Assembly (NCBI GenBank): GCA_015657535.1
Contig: JADHZB010001123.1
Coordinates: forward strand, 3,127-18,789
Source: Nephromyces sp. MM_2019
Taxonomy: Eukaryota > Apicomplexa > Aconoidasida > Nephromycida
Length of the DNA stretch: 15,663 nt
Direction: 5' to 3'
Below the pieces are notes generated by a model, which worked only from the letters and a program-made list of their open reading frames with translations, was not told where the DNA came from and did no database searches. Both the position numbers and the translations under genes were made by a program. Positions 7,849 through 15,663 of this stretch are shown one piece after another; positions within the stretch are counted from its first letter, which is position 1; every line of letters begins with the position of its first letter.

Positions 7849-8665
7849 ACTATTGAGTCTATTGCATTAGTGATGATCTCTACTACATACTTTTAGAATA
7901 CAGTTGTTTGTTCAGTTTGTAACATTAGCCTCTAGGATAAGGAGCGTCTCGCAGGTTTTCTTGTGTGCGAGCAATTGGTGCTATGAATGCGTTTGTGGCA
8001 TCTCAAACTGTTTGTAAGAGATGATGCATTACCTTAGAGCTTAGACAATTCGAGCTGAATGCTCCCGCAAGGACATACACGGCTTGAATATGGTGCTGTG
8101 CCTCAGCCAGACCGATGATTGATTGTATGCATGCAGTTGGCTTTTACCTTGTATTTGTTGTTACACTGGTTCGTGCAGCAGTGTGTGCGTTAACTTTTTC
8201 ATTAGTATGTGCATAGATGTGAGAGTCGATCTTTAAGCCCACTGTGTGTGCCATATAGCATGAAGGATTCGATAAACAGCAGTATATCTGATAAAGCGCT
8301 AGAAGAGTTTTTTAAAGTGTATTCGCAAATCAAACATCCTTTATGTGTGGCTTCAGTGTGTGTAAGGAGCCTCGTGCGTTGTGGATAGTAACAAGCTCTG
8401 TGTGTGTGCGTGTAGGAGGAAGGGTATGTGAGGGAGTGTTTTTGTGGTAGGAATTGAGAGTGTGTTTGTGCACCTATATGCATCAGTGGGTGGCTAAATG
8501 TGTCCCAACTTCCCCACTCTACATGCACGCTCACCCTCATCCCACTCTATAATTTGATTTTCATTAAGAAATAGCTATGTATACTGTGTGTTTCTTATAT
8601 GTTAGAGCTCGCTCATTCAGTGCACTTGGAGCTTCATATTTGAGTGAGCCCCCCTTGCTACCGTA

Positions 8666-8684
8666 TGTGTGTGTGTGTGTGTGT
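8666..8684. repeat. (GT)n microsatellite
   Basis: A perfect TG tract of about nine units within the spacer. Confidence 0.9.
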
Positions 8685-8777
8685 CTTAGTATCCATAGCA
8701 ATGCCCTTGAGACCCGGATGCTTCTAATGCCTGCTTGATATTATGTTAGCCACGGGCATAAGCATAACTGCTTTCAT

Positions 8778-8802
8778 GCATTTCCATCCCTTCGGGATAT
8801 GC
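8778..8802. other. Small hairpin around CCCTTCGGG
   Basis: The inner stem ATCCC/GGGAT closes on a TTC loop. An outer stem GCAT/ATGC is separated by a four-base bulge on one side. It is too short and isolated to call an RNA gene. Confidence 0.3.
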
Positions 8803-8926
8803 CAAGAGGGTGTGTGTGTGTTCCATCGTTTGTAGAGTATGGGGTTTGAATCTAATTGCGAAGGAAATGTAGCAAGACGAGGTTTTGATGCTGCAGAGGT
8901 ATGAACTTCAAGTCTTGAAATAATTG

Positions 8927-8932
<6 letters not shown>

Positions 8933-8958
<26 letters not shown>

Positions 8959-8959
8959 C
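8933..8959. repeat. (TG)n microsatellite
   Basis: A perfect TG tract of about 13 units, following the exon-like segment at 8836-8898 by about 35 bases. Confidence 0.9.
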
Positions 8960-10088
8960 ATGAGACAGCTTCACATAGTGTAGTTGTCCTAATTATTTAA
9001 CCATAATTGGTGTGCTTTTTGGATCGGTAGGGATGTGTTGGTTTGTATGTAAATTAACCACATATTGTGTGTCTGTGTTCCTGCCCACTATAGAAGATAT
9101 TTATAGGTTAACTCTGCCATGTGGGTTTATTGTGTGTGTGTCTCCTCGAGCAATATGTGGTGGGTTTCTCTCGGGTATATATTGTGTGTGGATGCCACAC
9201 AGTTTTAGCCGATGTCCCAGAACCCTTGGTTGCTGCCTTGAATGCAGCATAACATGTTTGCCCCACCGTGGGTGCGTGTTTTTTGTCAATCAATGTGTTT
9301 GTGGTGTATTGTGTGTTCTTTTTCATTTTGCACGCCAGCTGTCTAGAGCCCCTAACGTGATGTACTTGTATTCATATTACTCTTTCTGGATGAATTTAGC
9401 TTCTTCTAAGCTCTGAAATGAATTGAGAATGTTGGAGCATTAGTGCTAATCTTGAAGCGGGGAAATGCGAACTTTTGGATTACCCGAAGCACGGATTCGT
9501 GCTTGTGTGTATGTGCATATGGTGCGTTGAGTTAAGTTTTATTTGGCGTGTGTGTGTGCGGAGTAGAAGCTTTTGATAGTGAAGATGTTGATATCCGTGA
9601 AGGAAGCAACAACAATGATTATTTTTATTATTTTGCGTAGTCTTGTAGATTCATTGCAATGTTTGGTGGTAATGCATGTATGTGAAGATCGAACTATAGT
9701 GTGTGTTTACATCGTCCTTAGTGTTGCAACAAGATTAATTAAAATTATATTTTTTAAATAAAAATACTATAACCTGGAGTCGATATGGTTGGAATTGGAT
9801 TCGATGTGGATAGCAAATTAAGGCTTGTGTGCGTCTATAGTGCTGTTCACGTGTGTGTGGTTTAAATGAAGCTAATATATGAAAGGATCATTGTAAGCAG
9901 CAACGCTCCCAGCTGCACGATGTTAATATGTGTGTACAATTGATGTTTGATGGATTTACGTGAGTGGCTATTAAGGTGGCGAATCACTTGGAAAGTGTGA
10001 ATGTGTGTTTGTACAACCTTTTATGATAATAGTGTGTATATACTGTGGAAATTATTGAGTATTTTCTAGTGAAACTCTAGAAAGCTCG

Positions 10089-10100
10089 TTTTTTTTTTTT
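10089..10100. repeat. Poly-T tract
   Basis: A run of about 12 T in the spacer, followed by CATCTAAAGG. It could be a polypyrimidine tract but has no nearby AG with a convincing exon. Confidence 0.8.
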
Positions 10101-10999
10101 CATCTAAAGGTTTCAGCATCAATGTGTATTGAGTTTACATGCAACACATTTTAGAATGCGCTATATGCTATTATTTGGAGAAATTTATAAAATTCTATTA
10201 TAGTGTGATGAATTTGCCTGGGATTTGTTGAGATGTGCTGATGCATTTGTGTGGGATTTATTGGCAAAGATTCTGGCGGCATCTGTGTCTTTCAAGAATC
10301 TAGGGGTGTGTGCGCGTGTTGTCTTGGCAAGCAATGTTTACTTGCGTGTCGCGGTGTGTTTTGCTGTTTCTGCGAATTTATAAGACGGCCAAATTTTACT
10401 AGCGTCTATGAGGAGATTGTGATCAGCGATTTTTCTTATCCTTTGGATATATCGATATACTGAGGACCGTTAGAGTACGTGTGTTGCTTCTGTTCGTTGA
10501 ACGAGCCTCCGCAGTGAAGTGGAAGAAGAGGAAGATGAAGGGGACGAATATAATATGTGCGGTTGTTGAAGATCTGAAAATACGGCGCCACGTTTTATTC
10601 GGAAAATTTGTACTTCTCCCGCTTCAGACTACGCGCTTTGTGGTGGCTTATTACTGCATGTATGCTTTTCTGTGTGCCCCTATTTCTCGGTGTGTGCGCG
10701 CGCTTCTCTCTGTGTGCATGTATGTATATGCGTTTGTGTGGATAACATCTACTTGATGACTGAGTGTGCGCGATTTGCTATGGTATATCAATGGTATCGT
10801 AATATCCGCGGAAATGCTTGTTATGCGGTTTAAACGGAAAATCCTAAGAATTTTCTCTCGGAGGAAGAAGAGTCGATTTAGTCGGCGCTGGCTTTTGTGT
10901 AGCTGTGAACACACGGGTTGGAGGTGCACGAACGGCGTGAAACAGCGGCGTACACATAGTGGAACAACAGCTCACACACTGAAGCAATAGCATATAAAC

Positions 11000-11705
11000 A
11001 AGCGGAGTAGCGTTACACAATATGGCAAGATAGCACATTAGCAAGGCGCACGCGATGGAGAACACACACTCGGGCACGTATTGGTTTGCGCAAGCGCTAG
11101 GCATAGTAACATTTGCTTATTTTATCTAGGAAGAGGGAAAAACGTATCGAAAGAACAGACACACACGCCCAACCTTCAGGGCGATCGCACATAAATCCCC
11201 GCCAATATACGCTTAACTGCATTTACAATCATGCTGGCGTGCAAACATATACGAACGCGCATACACACTAGGATGTACACGCAGGTGCAGATATATGCAC
11301 AAACAACAGACACAACATACACACACACACATGCAACACGGATATACATACGCGCACGCCCTCCTCATACACACAACCACACACAGACACACGCGTACGC
11401 GTACACAGAAACGTGGAAACGCCCCACCTCCCCAACCCCGTACCCACACACCCCCCTCCACGCACCCACATACCCACGTTTATGGTGCCGCTCTTAAACG
11501 CACACAAAGACACACACACATGGCAACACACACACACGTCAACGCGCACATAGCAACACACCCACGTCAACACACACACGTCAAAACACACGCAGCAACA
11601 CACACACGTCGAAACACACGCAGCAACACACACCCGTCAACACACACGGCAACACACACACACCAACATATCTGCACGCCAACACACACCAAACATCTTC
11701 TTCAG
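11000..11705 (+). promoter_or_regulatory. CA-rich upstream region of the NADAR-FHA gene
   Basis: The plus strand switches here from TG-rich to CA-rich. From about 11150 to 11690 it holds long runs of ACACAC and CACACGTCAACAC-type degenerate repeats. It ends in ACATCTTCTTCAG (AG at 11704-11705), a good 3' splice site, 72 bases before the predicted start codon. His/Thr-rich frames through it are repeat translations. Confidence 0.45.
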
Positions 11706-11777
11706 TTACCCCAACGCTCTGGTATCCTTCATTTACTGCTTCTTCATCTTTCACGCACACATACTGATGTATTTATA

Positions 11778-14700
11778 ATGTCTTGGCTGCCTCGCTCATC
11801 ATCGAGCTTAAAGAAGAGACTCCTGTGGTCTTCTCAATCAAACACTTCCAATGCTGATCCTTCGGTGAAGAAGGATGGTGGGGGGTCTTCTGCAACTACA
11901 CTCCCATCTCTACCCTCCAAATCTCCACCCCCTCTTTCTTCTGCGAATTCCACCCTCATTGGTAGGAATTTTGGTGTTTTTAACAAGCCAAATAATAAGA
12001 AGAAGAATGCCTCAGTATTAGCGGCAACAGCTGCCTTAGTTAAGCCTTATTCAATGATGAATATCTTCACTAGGCTGGATGACTTTTCTGGTGTGTATGA
12101 TTGGCTGAGCCCCTCTTACAAGTGTGTTGTGCTATATAACCGGAAGTTTTATGTATCAGCAGAACATGCGATGCTGGCTGCTCAGTATGGATTAGAAGCT
12201 GATGATAAGAACATTGAGGAGTTGAGGAGTGTTGTCAAAGAGGGGAAACAGGTGGGGGATCGAGGGTTAGGAGGATGTGAGGGGAAACGGGGTGGGGAGT
12301 GTTACGTGGTGGGTGTGAGGGGGGTGTAAGGGGGGTGTAAGGGGGGTGTAAGGGGGGTGTAAGAGGGGTGTGAGGGGGGTGTGACGAGGGTGTAAGAGGG
12401 GTGTGAAAGGGGTGTGAGGGGGGTGTTGAGGGGTCTATGGGGATGGCATGAGGGGAGTGTGTGAAGGTGCACACAGTGCCTTATATATATGCTACCGCTC
12501 ATGATTTTCCATGGCTAGTGTTTCTGTAGTTACCTGCATGTCTCTTTTCTGAAGATACCACGCACAAACTGCGTTTTAACTCCTATTGCCGCAGTAAATC
12601 CATCGATCTCTCGCACATGCACTAACACACCCAGCCATTCAGAGAAATTTTTCGCTCTTTTTTTTCTATACGTGTATGCATTGGCTGCTTCATTTTGTGT
12701 GTGTTAACGTTAAGAAGAGGATGGTGTGTTATTTACAGATACCTCAGCGGATGATGTGTGTTATGAAGAGCATTAAGCTCATTGAAAAGTTGCAAGAGAG
12801 TGTGTTTTCTGGGTGCACGTACAACCAAATGAATGATGAAGCGTCATCCACTGAGCTTTGCCTCTGGTTGATATAGGTAGCGGCTGTAACCCTCAAGTGT
12901 GTCTCTCCATCTACTTTCCTTTTGCACATCTACAGTGTGTGTATGTTGTAGGAAGTAAGCAGCTGGAGAAGCAATCGTCTGAAGGTGCTGGAGAAAGTTC
13001 AACGGGATAAATTTAGAAGGAATGAAGGTTTGTGTGTGTAAATATCTTCATTCAGCTGTGGAAAGAGCTTTCTTTAGGTGTAGTAGCTTGAGTTGCTGTG
13101 GTGTGTGTTGTGCAGCAATCTACTAATATGTGTTGCATATGAAGCTACTAGTTGGTGCGATGACAAGTTTGTGTGTGTTTTGTTGCTGATGTGTGTGTCA
13201 TTATTTCAAGATTCTGCGCTTTTGTGCGCAGTAGCATGTTTCTATATACATGAAGATTCCTGTTCTTGCTCCCTTCCTCTTTACTATCTTTGCTTAAACG
13301 TTCTATTTAGTTGTCATTTAGTGTATATACATCACCTTGCCTGCACTCTGTTTTGCTTCTTCTTTATCGGTAATATGTGTGTGGTGCTCATCATCAACTC
13401 CTTCTACGTGTTTTTCCTCTTCTGCCTCTTATCCATCATCTTCATCTTCTTGCTCATCAGAGCTACGAAAGAAGCTCACTGATACTGGGAAAAGAGATTT
13501 AGTTTGGAGCAACAAAGAAGATGTTTTCTTCGGTCAGATAAACTCTCAAGGGCAGAATCATTTGGGAAGGATTCTCATGCAGATAAGGAAAGATATTGAA
13601 GAAGAAGAGGAGTTGGATGGTGAGCAATGAAAAGGAAGTGAAAAAAGTGTGTGTCTGTGTGTAGAAGCTGCTGTGGTGTTTTGATGTTGTGTGTTGTGGT
13701 GTCGGTTTTTCTGTGTGTTGATGTGTGTGTTGTGATGTGTGTGTTGCGATGTGTATGTTGGGGTGTGCTGATGTTTGTACCGAAGGATGAAATACATCAA
13801 AGTATATGCGTGTTATTACAGATTCACTTTTAGCTTTATATTCCTGCTGCGTGTGTGCAGCGATGCTAGGGTGGCTGATAGTGTATGTAAGCGTTCAAGC
13901 TGGAGTACATCTACAGTGTTGTGTGTGTTATACTGGAGTGTATATACAGTGGTGTATGTGTGTGCACCAGTTATTCCAAAATATGTACACATTGGTGTGT
14001 TTGCACCAGTTAAATCCATGTATATACACCTTGATGTGTGTATTATACCAAAGTACATACACAGTGACGTGTGTTCGAGTGTTCTAATCGAGTCTGGGTA
14101 TGTGTGTTTTAAGACTGGCTAATACTCTGCAATGATATTGAGCTCAACAACAACTTGAGGCCCGTGATAAGCCTTACTGAATTTAAGGGTGAAAACGAAG
14201 AAGTTCTGAAGATTCATAACTTGGAAGGTAAAGGATTCTATCGGTTTGGGAAGCTTCCAGACAATGACGTGATCTCATTGAATCCTTCAGTGAGTAGGAG
14301 ACATGCCATCCTTTTTGTTACCAAGGTGTGTGTATTTTGTATGCGTGTAAGTATGAGAGTGTGTGTGCTTTGCTTGGTGTTCGTGTGCTTCTCTTGGTGT
14401 GTATGTGCTGTTGTGTGTGTTTTTGTTGTGCATAGTGTTTCTTTTATGCTTTGAAGTAGTTAAGGACACAATTACGTGTATCGGTTGGGGTCGCACACAC
14501 GAAGCATTCCTCACATGCACCTCCAATGCAGACCTCAAACGTATCAAACAAGCAAAGTAGGCTACTGGTACCCTTTGTTTGCCTTTGGCTCAGAAGTCGC
14601 ACACACATCTCACTCATGTAATCGCACACACACACATTCTCTCTCACTCACACTAACACACGCATATTTCACACACATTCAGTGTGTACATATAGTTTTC

Positions 14701-15391
14701 TGTAGCCAGAGTATTGCCTATTCACTATGTTTCTTAGGGAGGGAAGCTGCAACTGTTTGATCTAAAGTCAAAGGCTGGAACTTTCATGTGAGCAACTGCT
14801 GTGTGTAGGCTAGTGAAGCTGTATATACTTTTCTTGTGTGATTGGCTGAGCTGCTTCACTATGTGTGTCTAGATGAGCTGCTTGATTTTATGTGTGTAGA
14901 TGAGCTACTTCCCTGTGTGTGTGTGTGTGTGGCTGAGCTTATCTCGTGTGTGCTGTTTGTTTGTACATTGTATTTGTGTGCAATACTGTGTTCCACATTT
15001 ATGTATATACACTTCCTTCATGAGCCTGCGTTATATATCTCGCTGCTTTCTTCTCTCTCCTATATATATATTGCTCTTCTATGCGTGTGTATCTATGTGT
15101 GCGCGTATCACTTCTGTGAATTGTCCGTCTCTTTGGTGAATCTCTCGCTTTTTTTAGTTTCTCTTCCTGCCAGTGCTTTTTGTACCATTTCTACGCATAG
15201 CTTCATGTTGACACTACACGTACACACATATTATGCTTCATACTTTTCTATGATGAGATGTACGTACACTCCATTTACTGTGTTAACTTTGAAGAAACGG
15301 AGAAGCTATAAAGAACGATCACTTTGGTGTGTCTGTGAGAGATGGCTGTAGAATCAGACTTGGCACGTCTTCAAGAGCTTATATGCTTGAG
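11778..15391 (+). CDS. NADAR-FHA fusion protein, seven exons, 3' end missing
   Basis: Exons 11778-12251, 12739-12801, 12952-13027, 13461-13619, 14114-14325, 14738-14787 and 15295-15391 join into 377 codons. The gene continues past the window. Residues 1-93 are a Ser/Pro/Lys-rich, probably disordered tail. Residues 94-250 are a NADAR (YbiA-like) domain: FSGVYDWLSP, SAEHAMLAAQYG (S127, E129, H130), W184..R..VLEKVQRDKF, ELRKKLTDTG, then FFGQINSQGQNHLGRILMQI. Residues 270-377 are an FHA domain: YRFGKLPDNDV, SRRH (S318, H321), LFDLKSKAGTFINGE (N346), then RLGTSSRAYML, like NIPP1/SNIP1-type FHA domains. Known NADAR enzymes remove ADP-ribose from guanine in DNA or hydrolyse ADP-ribosyl compounds; FHA domains bind phosphothreonine. 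The exon 2 donor at 12802 is uncertain (that frame hits TAG at 12874). Intron 4 could hide another exon. The fusion rests on phase match and on the absence of any ATG in the FHA exon before the domain. Confidence 0.75.
12252..12738 (+). other. Intron 1 of NADAR-FHA gene, G-rich then mixed
   Basis: Donor CAG|GTGGGG and acceptor TATTTACAG, phase 0. The first 190 bases are G-rich repeats. The rest is mixed sequence with a T-run (12654-12666) before a TG tract. Confidence 0.65.
12311..12432. repeat. 11-bp G-rich repeat (GGGGGGTGTAA) in intron 1
   Basis: Near-perfect units of period 11 at 12318-12362 decay into TGTGAGGGGG variants up to the GGGGTGTTGAGGGG motif. The G-run strand is the transcribed-sense strand. 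Confidence 0.9.
13028..13460 (+). other. Intron 3 of NADAR-FHA gene
   Basis: Donor GAAG|GTTTGTGTG; acceptor with a clean pyrimidine tract, TTCATCTTCTTGCTCATCAG. Phase 1 on both sides rebuilds a Glu codon (G|AG), giving RRNE-E-LRKKL, which is continuous with the NADAR family pattern. Confidence 0.85.
13620..14113 (+). other. Intron 4, junction between NADAR and FHA parts
   Basis: Donor GATG|GTGAGC, acceptor TGTGTTTTAAG. Phase 1 on both sides rebuilds an Asp codon (G|AC). Most of it is TG-rich or the degenerate repeat at 13896-14100. This intron decides whether the gene is a fusion. Confidence 0.6.
13896..14095. repeat. Five degenerate 33-42 bp units in intron 4
   Basis: Units start with ACTGGAGTACATCTACAG-like sequence. 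The pattern is ACTGG or ACCAG/ACCAA, then GTAxATxxACA, then a TGTGTG tail. Units begin near 13899, 13932, 13966, 14005 and 14047. The copies are diverged, so the array is old compared with the G-rich arrays. Confidence 0.6.
14326..14737 (+). other. Intron 5, with a TG to CA polarity switch
   Basis: Donor ACCAAG|GTGTGT, acceptor TTTCTTAG, phase 0 both sides. The first 130 bases are TG-rich. From about 14490 to 14690 the same strand is CA-rich (CACACACAC, CTCACTCACACTAAC), which is unusual for introns here. Confidence 0.8.
14788..15294 (+). other. Intron 6 of NADAR-FHA gene
   Basis: Donor TTTCAT|GTGAGC and acceptor AACTTTGAAG. Phase 2 on both sides rebuilds Ile (AT|A), giving GTF-I-NGEA, the invariant FHA motif. 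The exact FHA fit makes this junction very likely. Confidence 0.85.
14844..14951. repeat. Four degenerate ~28-bp units in intron 6
   Basis: Units begin GGCTGAGCTGCTT, GATGAGCTGCTT, GATGAGCTACTT and GGCTGAGCTTAT, each followed by a TGTGTG tail. An overlapping frame reads repeated DELL, but the location inside an intron and the lack of splice borders argue against coding. Confidence 0.65.
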
Positions 15392-15487
15392 GTAGTAAGC
15401 TGATAGTATATCTTGTGTGTTAAAGCATGCGAGTAACACGCAACTTTGTGTGCGTATGTATGAGATCTGGTTGCATGTGTGTAATTT

Positions 15488-15663
15488 GAGTTTGTTTGTA
15501 TTTTTGATATATACTGAGTGTGTGTGTACCTTTATTGTGTGTGTGTGTGTGTGTTTGTGTGTGTTTGTGTTTTAGATTGCTGAGTTTATTTGTGTTTTGG
15601 ATATATACTGAGTGTGTGTGTACCTTTATTGTGTGTGTGTGTGTGTGTTTGCGTTTTAGATTG
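15488..15663. repeat. 94-bp direct repeat at the right edge
   Basis: Copy 1 covers 15488-15581 and copy 2 starts at 15582 and is cut by the edge. Both contain GATATATACTGAGTG, a TACCTTTATTG step, a TG tract and GTTTTAGATTG. Each copy ends in an acceptor-like TTTTAG, inside what should be intron 7 (it starts GTAGTA at 15392). More copies may continue outside the window. Confidence 0.85.

Larger units (their letters stand above)
7560..11000. other. TG-rich spacer with exon-like islands, no confident gene
   Basis: A long stretch dominated on the plus strand by TGTGTG tracts, between the GDPD stop and the CA-rich upstream region of the next gene. Short segments have splice-like borders. One is 8836-8898 (GTTTGTAG before, GTATGA after, 21 open codons). 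Another is 10250-10700, where an ORF ends ...YEEIVISDFSYPLDISIY, followed by an acidic frame after CCTCCGCAG and a good acceptor CTCCCGCTTCAG at 10626. None can be linked by homology, so I do not call a gene. It may be the 3' UTR plus intergenic DNA, or a poorly conserved intron-rich gene on the plus strand. Confidence 0.45.

Noticed and set aside
7638..8096. Chain of microexons after GDPD (7638-7658, 7698-7728, about 7929-7956, about 8036-8096)
   Set aside because: Some phases match, but exons this short fit by chance in TG-rich DNA and two different readings were equally possible.
8202..8540. 112-codon minus-strand ORF
   Set aside because: His/Thr-rich low complexity over TG tracts, with no motif and no good splice signals.
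9012..9416. 134-codon plus-strand ORF rich in Cys, with a possible membrane look
   Set aside because: Much of it is TG-repeat translation, there is no recognisable family, and overlapping frames are open on the opposite strand.
11295..11777. Extension of the NADAR-FHA reading frame 161 codons upstream, giving a His/Thr-rich N-terminus
   Set aside because: It is a translation of CA repeats. A 3' splice site at 11705 and the change to normal composition at the ATG at 11778 favour the shorter start.
12874..12876. TAG as the real end of a short NADAR protein
   Set aside because: The missing C-terminal NADAR motifs are encoded in the next exons in matching phase, so the protein must continue.

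Overview
The window is nuclear DNA of a eukaryote. Genes are interrupted by GT-AG introns, spacers are long and full of (TG)n/(CA)n microsatellites, and there is no bacterial operon layout. The introns, the GDPD family member and the compact multi-exon genes fit a unicellular eukaryote. An alveolate (apicomplexan-like) protist is my weak guess; nothing here proves the lineage. Both ends cut through genes, a ten-G run starts the window, and an N sits at 7583.

Layout. (1) Positions 1-969, minus strand: 5' part of an intron-containing gene of unknown function, with a Pro/Ser/Thr-rich repeat exon running off the left edge. (2) 970-3780: spacer with microsatellites, a 34-bp tandem duplication, a 41-bp satellite and an A/G-rich block. 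(3) 3783-4040, minus strand: a small 85-codon ORF that looks coding, with a C-rich upstream region. (4) 4411-4613: a G-rich 22-bp minisatellite. (5) 4809-5009, plus strand: a small ORF with a hydrophobic N-terminus. (6) 5526-7556, plus strand: a clear glycerophosphodiester phosphodiesterase (GDPD/GlpQ family) with signal peptide, a large insert and a duplicated C-terminal tail. (7) 7560-11000: TG-rich spacer with some exon-like islands that I cannot join into a gene. (8) 11000-11700: CA-rich upstream region. (9) 11778 to the right edge, plus strand: a multi-exon gene whose first four exons encode a NADAR (YbiA-like) domain and whose next three encode an FHA domain.

Main result. The NADAR and FHA exons join with matching intron phase at every junction except one uncertain donor (exon 2). 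The FHA exon has no possible start codon of its own. I therefore read them as one protein, NADAR-FHA. NADAR enzymes act on ADP-ribosylated nucleobases or ADP-ribose derivatives, and FHA domains bind phosphothreonine. The inferred role is a phospho-signal-recruited ADP-ribose-processing enzyme, comparable in logic to the FHA-bearing DNA-end repair enzymes PNKP and aprataxin.

Two genome-style patterns recur. Introns are TG-rich on the sense strand while upstream regions are CA-rich. Four predicted start codons also lie closely downstream of a good 3' splice site (CAG), which suggests 5'-UTR introns or spliced-leader trans-splicing.
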